Shown piece by piece: positions 36,283-45,355 of a stretch of 64,000 nt of DNA. The position numbers and the translations under genes are program-made. Position 1 is the first letter of the stretch, and every line of letters starts with the position of its first letter. Where the stretch lies: positions 28,064 through 92,063 of the forward strand of contig CAZSNT010000015.1 in NCBI GenBank assembly GCA_964607765.1, read 5' to 3'. This DNA comes from CAZSNT01 sp964607765 (GTDB taxonomy: Bacteria; Verrucomicrobiota; Lentisphaeria; Oligosphaerales; JABHEG01). The notes under the pieces were generated by a model that had not been told where the DNA came from, ran no database searches, and saw nothing but the letters and a program-made list of their open reading frames with translations.

Positions 36283-37070
36283 TCGATGATGAGGTCCTCG
36301 CTCTTCTTGAAGGCGATTTCACGCTCACGGCCGTGCGCATCGACAATGCGCATGGCGTCCGGGGTCACGTTCTGGACTTGGATTCCGTCCACTTCGCGTC
36401 CGGCTGCCAGGTAGCGTGTACTGGTGGCATTGGTATCGGGGTCCACGACCTCCACCAACGCGACTTCCTTGCCGGTCATGCTCTTGATCATGCCCTGGAA
36501 TGTCACTACTCGCCTTACAGGCGGCTTGTCGGGAGGCCGGGGTGGACGGTCCGTCTTGCTTCCGGTGGCGTTGGGATCGGCCTTGGGCTTGGGAGTCCAC
36601 GTCGCCCACTTGGGCGGCGTGGAGGTAGCAGCAGTCTTGGGGACCGGCGGCCTGACATTCGTGGGAGTGACGGTCTTCGTCCCAGTGACTGAAGGCGGTT
36701 GCTCAGTGGTTTTTCGCACGGGCGGCCGCCAGCGGCGTTTGACTGTCGATGTAAACGTCCTGGGCGCGGGTGTGATGGTGGTTCGGCGTGAGGTGACCTG
36801 CCACGGCCGCTTCTTCTTGGGGGCGAGGAAGGTGAAAGCGAAGGGGTTGATCTCTTCATTGTCCGGCGGCGCGATGCGGTCGAGGAATGCCAGGGCTGTG
36901 CCTGTGAGGAGAGAGCGCTGCGATGGGGCGCTCTTCTTCGAGACCACGTTTCCGCCATCCTCCCCGAAGCCGCCAACCCACATGACCAGCATGACGCCCA
37001 CAAAGGTCATGGTCAGCCAGAAGAGCAGCTTCTCCCATTCCTTGACCAGACGTTTGAGTAGAGTTTTCAT
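36279..37070 (-). CDS. PilP/GspC-like periplasmic linker protein
   Basis: 263 residues. A short cytoplasmic N-terminus is followed by one transmembrane segment (LLFWLTMTFVGVMLVMWVGG, ~15-34). A long Pro/Thr/Lys-rich linker (~85-185) leads to a small C-terminal beta domain (VVTFQGMIKSMTGKEVALVE ... GREREIAFK). That design matches GspC/PilP, which connect the inner-membrane platform to the secretin. Sequence identity to named families is not obvious, so the assignment rests on architecture and position between PilO-like and GspE. The gene overlaps gspE by 4 bp and follows the PilO-like gene by 11 bp. Confidence 0.65.
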   Translation of the reverse strand: MKTLLKRLVKEWEKLLFWLTMTFVGVMLVMWVGGFGEDGGNVVSKKSAPSQRSLLTGTALAFLDRIAPPDNEEINPFAFTFLAPKKKRPWQVTSRRTTITPAPRTFTSTVKRRWRPPVRKTTEQPPSVTGTKTVTPTNVRPPVPKTAATSTPPKWATWTPKPKADPNATGSKTDRPPRPPDKPPVRRVVTFQGMIKSMTGKEVALVEVVDPDTNATSTRYLAAGREVDGIQVQNVTPDAMRIVDAHGREREIAFKKSEDLIIE

Positions 37071-37081
37071 TGGTGTGACCG

Positions 37082-38035
37082 TCAGATTCCGGGCGGAATG
37101 ATGTTCTCGCGCTCGATCCGAATCTCGGGTGCGTCCTCATCGAGACGGAAGAAGGCGCAACACTCTACTTTCGCCTCGATCCTGTCAATCGTCAAATCTC
37201 CGTCCGCCGAAGACCGGCGTGATGAGGGGGCGGCTTTCAGTTCCACATGGTTAATCGGATAGAACCTGCCTTCGTCGTGCAGCGCCCTGACAAACGCGCA
37301 GAAATCGGCCAGATCACCACGCAGCGTCATGCGCAGAGGGAATTCCAACACGTACGGCTCCGTATCCTTCTCGCTCAGCGAGTAGGCGCGGACCGGCAGC
37401 ACGGTGAGGTCCGAAGCATGGGGTTGCTGGCCGTTCTCCGTTGTGACGGTGATTGTGGGGTGTTTGGCGACCTGGAGCCGGTGGTCAAGCGCCAGATCGA
37501 CGAGTGCTCCGAGGGTCCAGACCTGTAACACGAGCTGGTAGGTCTCGCGCGAGGATGTGGTTTCGTCGATTCCCAACACCTCGCCGGCGAGAATGATCCC
37601 CTCCGAGTAAAGCCGCTGGTAGAGCGCGTTGAACTCTTCCTCATAGTCCAAGCGCGAGACTTCCTCAATAAACACACGCGAGGAGTGGTAGATATCCTCG
37701 ATTTTCGGCGCAAACATGGAAGTAGCCTGGCGCAGGATCAGGTTCGACTTGTTCTTGGTGCCGATCGCGGTTCTGGGATCCTCGAACTTCTTTCCTTTCG
37801 GGCCGTCGAGCTTCTTACGCGTATCCTCGAGCAGTCTGTTCAGGCGTTCCGAGTCCAACGGCCATCCGGTCTCGCCGAGCACCTTGCGTTTCTCGCCGAG
37901 TGCAGCCTGGGCTGCGCTCACTGCCTGCCACTTGGGGCGGATCAGGAACATGTAAGCGGCTACGGCGGCCACGGCGACGATGATCGCCAGCGCTGCCAAA
38001 CTGCGATGTTGTTGGGGCCAGTCTCTCACGGGCAC
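37082..38035 (-). CDS. PilO/GspM-like inner-membrane assembly protein
   Basis: 317 residues with a single N-terminal transmembrane helix (LAALAIIVAVAAVAAYMFLI, ~13-32), a coiled-coil stretch (~38-75), and a periplasmic C-terminal domain of the PilO ferredoxin-like type (EFPLRMTLRGDLADFCAFVR, near residue 230-250). That segment matches the usual PilO phrase, in which a strand precedes a conserved FxxFL-type helix. It is longer than typical PilO (~200 residues) because of a mid-region insertion. It sits 13 bp after the PilM-PilN fusion gene. Confidence 0.75.
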   Translation of the reverse strand: MPVRDWPQQHRSLAALAIIVAVAAVAAYMFLIRPKWQAVSAAQAALGEKRKVLGETGWPLDSERLNRLLEDTRKKLDGPKGKKFEDPRTAIGTKNKSNLILRQATSMFAPKIEDIYHSSRVFIEEVSRLDYEEEFNALYQRLYSEGIILAGEVLGIDETTSSRETYQLVLQVWTLGALVDLALDHRLQVAKHPTITVTTENGQQPHASDLTVLPVRAYSLSEKDTEPYVLEFPLRMTLRGDLADFCAFVRALHDEGRFYPINHVELKAAPSSRRSSADGDLTIDRIEAKVECCAFFRLDEDAPEIRIERENIIPPGI

Positions 38036-38048
38036 ACTGTTCTCATAC

Positions 38049-39896
38049 TCAGGGCTTCTTGGGGGCAGTCGCGGGTGGCATCGTCACGTCAAGGTACTCG
38101 AAAGGCAGCCTGAGCGTGAAGTCCATGTATCTCATGCTCGGGGCCTTCTTGAACTGTTCTGTCCACGGCTTGAAGATGTCCTCGCGGCCTTTGCACTCGT
38201 CTTCGGACAGCAGGTCAACTTTGGCGAACAAACCTCGCTGATCGGCCTGCTTCTCGCCGTCAGGATTCTCTCTGTTGAGCTTCCGCACAATCTCTCTGAC
38301 CGGCCCGTAACGGTTTCCGCGTTCGTAGGGGGTGTAGACACCGACCACCATGCTGGTCAGGCGACGTATGTCCTCGACGGGGTGCATCTTCGTCAACGTT
38401 CTGCCCAACTCATCGGTGTCGGTTGCCTCAATGCCCAGCGGCCCAGCGTTGCCATCGTCTGTTCCGGGCAAGGGCTTCCCTCCCGGGCCAAGCTTGCGTT
38501 TCCCCCTTGCATAGCTTACCTCATCGGCGACGTACACGACCCAGTCATCGGGGGCCCGGGCGTGCCTGAGTTCAACGATTGTCTGCACGAAACGCCTGGC
38601 TCTGTTACCCTTTTCCGCGAACGGAATGACCATCCTCTCATGATGCTCGATGGCGCGCAGCGTGTCCTGCAGCTTCGGGATCAAGCCATCGCACCGAGCG
38701 AGCTCGGCCATCTGAAGGGAGGTGTCCTTCTCCGCTTCGGTGAGTCGTCTGTAGACATGCGTGAGGAACAGGGCCAGGAAGGCGGTCATGAGCAGGAAAG
38801 TGGCCACCAGGTAGCCGAACCTGTGTTTCCTCACACGTTGCCAGCGAGTCTCCGGCGGACACAGCGAGATGGCTACGCGGCTCGCGCCGCAGCCTTGCAG
38901 TGCCAGACCGAAAGCTGTCGTCAATGCGGGGTTCTTCTCGCCGCCGCCCTTGCGGGCTGCCGGGCCGAACACAGCCGCCTCGCAACCGTAGGTTCGGGCG
39001 AAGTAGTCCGCCAGGCCGTTCAGCCTGGCGCCGCCGCCGCAGAGCCAGACTTTGCTGAACATCTTGCCACCGATCTCAGCCCGCTCCTGTGCGCGCCAGT
39101 GCTCCACCGATGTGCGCAACTCATTCTCCAGCTGTTGCGTGGTCCGGAACAGAGGCGATCGGGTGTCGTTGGGATTGAGGCGCGATGTCAGTTTGGCGCG
39201 TTCGGCGTCTTCATCGGACGTGCCCAGGTGCTTTGCCAAGGCTTCGGTCACCTTCTCCCCACCGAACAAGAGGCTGCCGATGAACAGCACTTCCCCGCCC
39301 GCGACCACGACCATGGTGGAGCTCTGTGCACCAATGTCCACAAGCATCTGCGGTTCGTCGACGTCCAGGGCCTCGGGCTGGACATGGAAGAACGTGTTCG
39401 CTACGGCCAGCCCGTTCATGGACAGTTCGGCCAGCTCGATACCTGCCGTCTTCAGGGATCTGGCGGTCTCGCGAATGACCGACTCACGACAGATACCGAT
39501 AAGCACCGGGTTCTTGCGGCCGTATGCCGGCGCCATAACGTGGTAGTCATGCAGGAAGTTCTCGTCGGACAGCCCCGCCAGCTGCCGCGTTTCGTAGGCG
39601 ACCATCTCGTCCAGGCCTTTGTTGACACCGGCCGGGAAATCACTGATCTGCGTGGTCGTCAGGTATTGGGGCAGTCCCAGGCTCAGCTCGGCGCCGCTCC
39701 AGCCGTTCTCGTCCAGCCATTCGGCCACGCTGCTGCGCAGCTCGGCCTCATCAAGAAAACCCTCCTCCCGAATGTCCAGGACTTGACTCTTGAGCAGCTG
39801 TACCTGTTTCCCGCGCACAGCGAGAGCCACAGCCTTGACTTCGGCTTGGCCGATATCAAGACCGACAACGGTTGATTTGCTGCTCGTTGATGCCAT
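38049..39896 (-). CDS. PilM-PilN fusion protein (GspL-like)
   Basis: 615 residues. The N-terminal ~350 residues are the actin-like PilM/SHS2 fold: VVGLDIGQAEVKAVAL (phosphate 1), LVDIGAQSSTMVVVAGGEV (phosphate 2) and VWLCGGGARLNGLADYF (adenosine motif). A transmembrane segment follows at about residue 368-388 (FGYLVATFLLMTAFLALFL), then a coiled coil and a ~200-residue periplasmic domain in the PilN position. In most type IV pilus systems PilM and PilN are separate proteins that bind through the PilN N-terminus. Here they are one chain, as in GspL. It starts 27 bp after the secretin gene. Confidence 0.85.
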   Translation of the reverse strand: MASTSSKSTVVGLDIGQAEVKAVALAVRGKQVQLLKSQVLDIREEGFLDEAELRSSVAEWLDENGWSGAELSLGLPQYLTTTQISDFPAGVNKGLDEMVAYETRQLAGLSDENFLHDYHVMAPAYGRKNPVLIGICRESVIRETARSLKTAGIELAELSMNGLAVANTFFHVQPEALDVDEPQMLVDIGAQSSTMVVVAGGEVLFIGSLLFGGEKVTEALAKHLGTSDEDAERAKLTSRLNPNDTRSPLFRTTQQLENELRTSVEHWRAQERAEIGGKMFSKVWLCGGGARLNGLADYFARTYGCEAAVFGPAARKGGGEKNPALTTAFGLALQGCGASRVAISLCPPETRWQRVRKHRFGYLVATFLLMTAFLALFLTHVYRRLTEAEKDTSLQMAELARCDGLIPKLQDTLRAIEHHERMVIPFAEKGNRARRFVQTIVELRHARAPDDWVVYVADEVSYARGKRKLGPGGKPLPGTDDGNAGPLGIEATDTDELGRTLTKMHPVEDIRRLTSMVVGVYTPYERGNRYGPVREIVRKLNRENPDGEKQADQRGLFAKVDLLSEDECKGREDIFKPWTEQFKKAPSMRYMDFTLRLPFEYLDVTMPPATAPKKP

Positions 39897-39923
39897 GTGT
39901 CAGACTGCTGGGATAGCGGGTGC

Positions 39924-42047
39924 CTACTCGTCGTCGGCCGGCGGCGTCGGCTGGTAGTCAACAAATTCGCCCGAGGGTGCAATGACACTCGCTGTAACGA
40001 AAATCAGCAGGTGCTGCGGCTCCTCGACCTCTTCCTCGTGTCGGAAAAAGTGGCCGAGGATGGGAATATCGCCGAGGAACGGGATCTTGCGCAGGCCGGT
40101 GGACTTGCGCGTCTCGATCATGCCGCCCAGCACGACCGTCTCGCCGCTGTTGACAACCACGCTGGTTTTGATCGTACTCACCCGGAGATTGGGCACTTGG
40201 TAGCCGGTGGCCTCGTCGTCGTTCTGGTTCTGTTGCTGATTGGCGGCATCCTCCGTGACCGTTCTGGGGTCTTGAGTCGTGCCGTAGGTGAAGAAGCTCA
40301 GAAGCTCCGTGATCTCAGGTTCGAGTGCGAGCATGACTGTCTTACCGTCGTTGCCGATATTGACGGCGACGTCGAGGGTGATACCGAGCTCCAGCTCAGT
40401 CGGCGATCCGGACGGGCGCGGCGTTGTTACGGTCCGTGTCTGGCCCTGGGCGTCCACAACCTGCTGGGTGTCCGACTCCCACTCCTCCCAGTAGTAGGTG
40501 GTGTCGCCTTTGCGGATCTGCGCTGCCTGGTTGTTCACGACCGTTGTCCGCGGCGCGCTCAGATTCCGGACGCTCTCCGTTTTGTTCAAGGCGTGTACGA
40601 GCGCTTCGTAGGCGACCTGGCCCAGGATGCCGCTGACAGTCAGGTCAAGCCCACGCAGATCCTCGCCGGCCATGCCCTGCGAGACATTGTCCAGCACGTT
40701 CGTGACCGCATCGACCCCGCTGATCGGTCGATCATCGTCTATGTCGTACAGCACGGTGCCAAGCTGCATGCCGATACGCGTGAGATCGGTGTGGCTGACC
40801 GTTACGAACCGGGACTCGATGAGGACCTGGAGCGGGGCTTTGTCGAACTCCTTCAGGATGTCGGTAACTTCCCGCATCTTCTCTCGCGAGTTCTTGACCA
40901 TCAGCAGGTTCCGTGTCCTGAACAGGCGGTAAGTCGCGCCGTCAGGGCTGTCGTCAAACACCGCCTCGAGCGCGTCCTCCAACTCCGTGTCCCCGCCCAT
41001 GCCGTCGCCGAGGGACGGGACAAAGCCCTGCTGTATCTTGAAGATCCGCGTATCCAGCGCCGGTCCCGTGCCAGGCGGCTCGATGCTCTCTGTGACCCAG
41101 ACCGTGTTCTCGCCCAGATGAAATGCAACCCCCATGTTCCGGGCCACGTAGCTGAGCAATTCACTGAGCGGCACATCGGTCACGCTGATTGTGATCATCT
41201 GCTCCTCGGTGAGAGCTTCGTCCATGATGACATTCAGGTCGTCGATCTTGCTCAGCTCCAGCACGAGGTCCTTTATTCCCGCTCCCTCAAGACGCATTGA
41301 GACCTTGCGGCTGACCAGCTCCTCCATGGGGCCTGGCGGGATGTCGAGGTTCTCGGTCTCGCGGGAGATGACGATGACTTTGTTGTACTTCTCCGGCAGG
41401 TGCAGGCGCGTTTCGACGTCCATCATGGCTTCATGGTCGAGCAGTACCTGCTTCGACTTGGCGAGCTGCAACGCTTTGCGGCGCTCGACTTCCGAGGCGA
41501 GTTCGGCGACCTCGTTGACGAACAGATCCCTGCCTTTGAACGGCTGCAGGGCGCGTTCGGCCTCGGCGAGTTTGCCGCGCTCCAACAGCTCGTAGATATC
41601 CTCCAGTTTCTTGCTGGCGGTGTGCAGCAGCTCGCGATGTTCTCTGGTGGTGTCCGAGCCGTAGAGAGCTCCGGCGAGTACCTCGCGGTCGTGTCTGACC
41701 GCGAGCCGGCGATCGATCTCGGCTTTCAGAGCTTTGACCTGGCTGCGCTTGAACTTGCCGGCCAGGAGTGGCTCGAGGGTCAGTGCCGCATCGTCAACGC
41801 GGTCATGGAGCAGCAGCACCTCGACGGCTGCCAGACGTTCGGCGTCGTCAGCGAAGGCGGGGTTCGGCCCGGAGCCGGCGCCAGTGGGCGCGGGGTTGGG
41901 CAACCGGCATCCCGCGGCCAGCAAGCCGACCAGGCAGACGCAGCGCAGTAGGCGTGGCGTGTGGAGACGTTCCACCAACGAACGGATGGACGTTGATCTG
42001 CCGAAGAGCATGGGCACGTTCCCTATTGTTTGCTTCACTCCAACCAT
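39924..42047 (-). CDS. GspD/PilQ-type secretin lipoprotein
   Basis: About 707 residues. The N-terminus carries a lipoprotein signal with lipobox LLAAGC (Cys near residue 47), which fits outer-membrane anchoring. A helical/coiled region (~75-240) precedes an STN/N0-like domain (MSMRLEGAGIKDLVLELSKI), N1-type domains, and the secretin barrel with LSAPRTTVVNNQAAQIRKGD and the hallmark IPFLGDIPILGHFF near residue 660. Start choice is uncertain: ATG 42047, or ATG 42011, which has AGGGA upstream. It heads the secretion cluster secretin, PilM-PilN, PilO-like, PilP-like, GspE. Confidence 0.93.
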   Translation of the reverse strand: MVGVKQTIGNVPMLFGRSTSIRSLVERLHTPRLLRCVCLVGLLAAGCRLPNPAPTGAGSGPNPAFADDAERLAAVEVLLLHDRVDDAALTLEPLLAGKFKRSQVKALKAEIDRRLAVRHDREVLAGALYGSDTTREHRELLHTASKKLEDIYELLERGKLAEAERALQPFKGRDLFVNEVAELASEVERRKALQLAKSKQVLLDHEAMMDVETRLHLPEKYNKVIVISRETENLDIPPGPMEELVSRKVSMRLEGAGIKDLVLELSKIDDLNVIMDEALTEEQMITISVTDVPLSELLSYVARNMGVAFHLGENTVWVTESIEPPGTGPALDTRIFKIQQGFVPSLGDGMGGDTELEDALEAVFDDSPDGATYRLFRTRNLLMVKNSREKMREVTDILKEFDKAPLQVLIESRFVTVSHTDLTRIGMQLGTVLYDIDDDRPISGVDAVTNVLDNVSQGMAGEDLRGLDLTVSGILGQVAYEALVHALNKTESVRNLSAPRTTVVNNQAAQIRKGDTTYYWEEWESDTQQVVDAQGQTRTVTTPRPSGSPTELELGITLDVAVNIGNDGKTVMLALEPEITELLSFFTYGTTQDPRTVTEDAANQQQNQNDDEATGYQVPNLRVSTIKTSVVVNSGETVVLGGMIETRKSTGLRKIPFLGDIPILGHFFRHEEEVEEPQHLLIFVTASVIAPSGEFVDYQPTPPADDE

Positions 42048-42148
42048 GTCCCAACCACGACTCCGCCTTTACGAGAGAGACTGCCGGGCAGCAGCCAGTC
42101 GGTTTTCGCCCCATGGCGAAGTGACGCAGCTCAGCTGTTCCGTGGTTC

Positions 42149-42865
42149 CTACGGTGTCCAGACTCCCCGTTCCCATTGGATGCGGCTGTAGAAGACATTC
42201 CCTGCCCACGCCACATTGAACACCGGCGCCCTGGTGTAGGCATCCGAGCCGGACCGCGACCGGATGTGCCAGTAGCAGCGTACGACAGGGAACAGGGTCG
42301 GGTCATAGGCCTCGCCGCAGTCGTGGAACGTGTCCCCTCCGTAGTGGAGTTGTTTGAACTTCAATTCGGACCAGGTATAAGGCGGTGTGAGCGCGCATGT
42401 GCCGGAGAGGTTCCAAGGCCCGTCCAGGAGTGCATGCGAGCACTCATAGAAATAGCTGATTCGCTCAACATCCGCGTTTGGATTGATGCCGTATTCTCCC
42501 GTGTTGCCCGGGCGGTCGTAGGCATTCTCCAGCGGGAATCCGGCGTCCGCATAGGGGTTGGCGATCCATGCGGACGGGTTTGTGCCGACCTTGTTGCCGT
42601 CACGGTGGCAGCGATAGATGTTCTGGTCGTTCAGGAAGTCGGGGAACAGGGTCGACATCCACGGCGACATTTTCTCATCGTTGTCGTCTCGATAGATGAT
42701 CAGCGCCGTCGAGATCTGCTTGAGGTTATTGATGCAGTCTGTGTCGTGAGCCTTCTGCCGCGCCTTCTGAAGCATAGGCAGGAGCATTCCTGCCAGCAGC
42801 GCAATGATGGCAATGACCACCAGAAGCTCGATGAGCGTGAATTCTTTTCGGCCATGGTGTTTCAT
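42149..42865 (-). CDS. Type II pseudopilin (DUF1559-like)
   Basis: 238 residues starting MKHHGRKE, followed by the class III prepilin leader and hydrophobic helix FTLIELLVVIAIIALLAGML. Prepilin peptidase cleavage is expected between E8 and F9. The mature domain contains QKAHDTDCINNLKQISTAL, the conserved CxNNLKQIxxA motif of the pseudopilins that are greatly expanded in Lentisphaera and planctomycetes, and NQNIYRCHRDGN-like segments. It sits 102 bp upstream of the secretin gene on the same strand and is a plausible substrate of that machine, although such pseudopilins are usually scattered. No prepilin peptidase gene is in the window. Confidence 0.9.
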   Translation of the reverse strand: MKHHGRKEFTLIELLVVIAIIALLAGMLLPMLQKARQKAHDTDCINNLKQISTALIIYRDDNDEKMSPWMSTLFPDFLNDQNIYRCHRDGNKVGTNPSAWIANPYADAGFPLENAYDRPGNTGEYGINPNADVERISYFYECSHALLDGPWNLSGTCALTPPYTWSELKFKQLHYGGDTFHDCGEAYDPTLFPVVRCYWHIRSRSGSDAYTRAPVFNVAWAGNVFYSRIQWERGVWTP

Positions 42866-43349
42866 TGTGGGCACTCTCAAATCAGCCGCGATTGGGTGTC
42901 AGGACGACGACTGGACACACAAGCTTAAAACGTACAGCTCCAGGGCCTGGAACTCAACCCTGCTCGGCAGCGATGCGAGCCGTTGGTTTGCCGCTTTTTC
43001 TTATAGTGAGACCGTTTGGCGACGGAGATTTATTGACAGTAGCCCAAGCTCGAGGCCGCGACAGGGCGCCTATTAGCTATTAGACGACCCAAGACGTCTG
43101 ATATTTGGACGGTGGTGTGTTTTTCATAATAAGGAGTACGGGCGCGCTCAGGCGCGAGTGCGCCCTGTACAAGGTGAGTCCAGGTTGTGCGGCAGTGGCC
43201 CGGGCACAACAGGCTCGGAGTCCTGTCGGGGTGCAGGCACAGCACAGAAGCCCGCCGCAAGCGGGTGCGGCGCCGACGCAGCCTGGCTGTCCGTTCTCAC
43301 AACCCCGGAGCGAGCGACGGCGCAGGCTCGGTTGGCCTGAGCCGGGACG
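42866..43349. other. Intergenic region upstream of pseudopilin
   Basis: About 484 bp lies between the symporter stop and the pseudopilin start, both minus strand. It should contain the promoter for the pseudopilin/secretin genes. I see a TATAAG hexamer on the minus strand near 43002-43007 but no convincing -35 box. GC-rich inverted repeats occur (GGGCGC/GCGCCC around 43139-43164; GGCTC/GAGCC near 43326-43342, just after the symporter gene, without a T-run). No gene is supported. Confidence 0.35.
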
Positions 43350-44852
43350 TTAACGTTCCGGTTTGGCGTTCTGTTCGAGGTCGGCTATGCGTCGCTGCAG
43401 CATGCTGACCTGTTCAGACGCCCGGTACAGCGGGTTGAGGAACAGAGCGACGAAGAAGCAGACCAGATTGCCGAACACAGGCCAGAGCAGGAAATTGACT
43501 CCCGCGATCATCATTACGAAGAGCACGACATAGGCCGAGACAACCCCGGTTGCCGCTGCCCACTTGTTGATCCGGATCGGCAACAGAGCGAGAGCAAGCA
43601 GACCGAGCATGCCGTTCGTTGCCACGCCCATGGCCTTGCCCCAGAGCACCTGCGCGTAGCCGGCGCGGGTGAACAGCAGCGCGAGAGCGACCGCCAGCGC
43701 TCCCCAGGCAACCGTCAGAAGCCGGGCACGCGACAGGTAGTACTGATCGCTGCGCTCGGTCTTCGCGAAGCGGCGCAGAAAGTCCTCCACGCATACGGTG
43801 GAGGCGGAGTTCATGCTGGAATCGATGCTGGACATGCTCGCGGCGAAGAAGGCGGCCACGACCAACCCGGCCAGCCCGGCGGGGAGGTTGCCGACGATGA
43901 AGAACGGATAGATCTGATCCGCTTTGGCCGGCAGATCAGGTGTGGGATTGAGCTTGTAGTACACGAAAAGGGCCGTGCCGATGAAGTAGAACAGGAATCC
44001 CAACGGGATGTACCCCACCGTCGCGATCCAGACGCTGCGGTTGGCTTTGCGGGTGGAACCTGTCGTCATGTACCGTTGGGCGATGTCCTGCTGAGTCCCG
44101 TAGATACGTATGGTCTGGAACAGCGTTTCGAGGATCAGCCAGAGCGTGACGATTTTCCTGGGATCCAGCTCGGGAATGAGCATGCGGAACTTGTCGTGTT
44201 CGATCGCCGTGGTCATGAACTGGTCCAAGGGCATTCCGCCGAGGATGTACGCGAGCGTAAGCAGCGCGCCGACCACGAACACGACCACCTGAATGGCGTC
44301 GGTTATCACGACGGCTTCGATGCCTCCCATGACGGTGTAGAGCACGATGACCGCGCCCATGACAACAATCGTGGGGACCAGCGGGAAGCCGGTAGCCGTG
44401 CTCAGCGCCAGGGCGGTCAGGCACAGAATGATGCTCATGCGGGCAATAGACATGATGATGAACGAGACCGCGCCGATCAACCTTGCCGACACGTGTATGC
44501 GCTGCTCCAGGAACTCGTAGATGCTGATAACCCCGGCATCGCGGTAGGCGGGCAGTACAAACCGCACGATCACCAGAGCCGTGACCACCAGGAAGGGGAG
44601 CTGCAAGGCGTACGTCCAGTCGTGCTTGCCGTAGGACATGGCCGGAAGCGCAATCATGGTGAGGGCAGACAGGTACGTGCCGAGTATGGAGACGCCGACA
44701 ACAACGAAGTTCAGTCGGCCGCTGGCAATGAAGTAATCACGTGTACTGTCGATTTTTCGACTGCAGCGCCAGCCGATGAACAGCATGGCCGCCAGGTAAA
44801 GTGTCAACACCACGTAGTTGGCTGTGCCGAAGGCCGCTCCGAATGTCAGCAT
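43350..44852 (-). CDS. Sodium:solute symporter family transporter
   Basis: A 500-residue polytopic inner-membrane protein with about 13 hydrophobic helices. The segments SRKIDSTRDYFIASGRL, the broken-helix region SILGTYLSALTMIALPAMSYG, and FFAASMSSIDSSMNSASTV are typical of the SSS (SLC5-like) family, with the sodium-site serines in the last segment. It probably imports sugars, sialic acid or small organic acids with Na+; the substrate cannot be told. A CTCCTTA-type ribosome-site complement lies before the ATG. It is transcribed alone. Confidence 0.92.
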   Translation of the reverse strand: MLTFGAAFGTANYVVLTLYLAAMLFIGWRCSRKIDSTRDYFIASGRLNFVVVGVSILGTYLSALTMIALPAMSYGKHDWTYALQLPFLVVTALVIVRFVLPAYRDAGVISIYEFLEQRIHVSARLIGAVSFIIMSIARMSIILCLTALALSTATGFPLVPTIVVMGAVIVLYTVMGGIEAVVITDAIQVVVFVVGALLTLAYILGGMPLDQFMTTAIEHDKFRMLIPELDPRKIVTLWLILETLFQTIRIYGTQQDIAQRYMTTGSTRKANRSVWIATVGYIPLGFLFYFIGTALFVYYKLNPTPDLPAKADQIYPFFIVGNLPAGLAGLVVAAFFAASMSSIDSSMNSASTVCVEDFLRRFAKTERSDQYYLSRARLLTVAWGALAVALALLFTRAGYAQVLWGKAMGVATNGMLGLLALALLPIRINKWAAATGVVSAYVVLFVMMIAGVNFLLWPVFGNLVCFFVALFLNPLYRASEQVSMLQRRIADLEQNAKPER

Positions 44853-45110
44853 CGCTACCTCCTTACTCTGCTGCAGGACGCTCTCCTCTGAGACGTTCCG
44901 GCTAGGATACCTCTGCCGCCCCGGAAATCAAGGCATGTACGGGGAGCGTCCAAGACTGCTGCTCCTTGAGCAACGGAGAGGACAGCTGCCTGTGCCGCGC
45001 CCCGGCCCCGGGACCTTTCCGGATTTCGTTCAGATGCCGACGCGTACGGCCAATGCATGGGCGACTTCACTCGTTGTTTGGGTGATGGCTGGCTATGGGC
45101 GCCGTCACCG

Positions 45111-45253
45111 GTCAGTTACGTGAGGCATCCGCGCGTTCCCCGTAGCCCGGCTCTCCCGAGCCGGGTATGCTGCCGTGCCTCTGGATAGAGCGGGACGACA
45201 AGGACACCCGGCTCGCGAGAGCCGGGCTACGGGGGACGCCTCACGTAACTGAC
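45111..45253. repeat. REPIN/MITE-like nested palindromic element
   Basis: 143 bp bounded by a perfect 16-bp terminal inverted repeat, GTCAGTTACGTGAGGC (45111-45126) and its complement (45238-45253). Each arm also holds its own palindrome: CCCGGCTC-TCCC-GAGCCGGG (45146-45165) and CCCGGCTC-GCGA-GAGCCGGG (45207-45226). The two arms are inverted copies that differ at single positions. There is no coding capacity. It lies in the 500-bp gap between the symporter and the SGNH-like gene. A matching half element lies at 63957-64000, so it is a dispersed family. Confidence 0.92.
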
Positions 45254-45355
45254 GCATCACCATGCGCCCTTGGCTGACCTTGACAATTGCAGCAGAGGCC
45301 GGATCTTACGAGGCAAGTCTGCAGGAACAGTGCGGAGACGAAGCCGCTGGGGCGT

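Noticed and set aside
43033..43038. TTGACA on the plus strand upstream of the pseudopilin
   Set aside because: No -10 box lies 16-18 bp downstream, and neighbouring genes are on the other strand.
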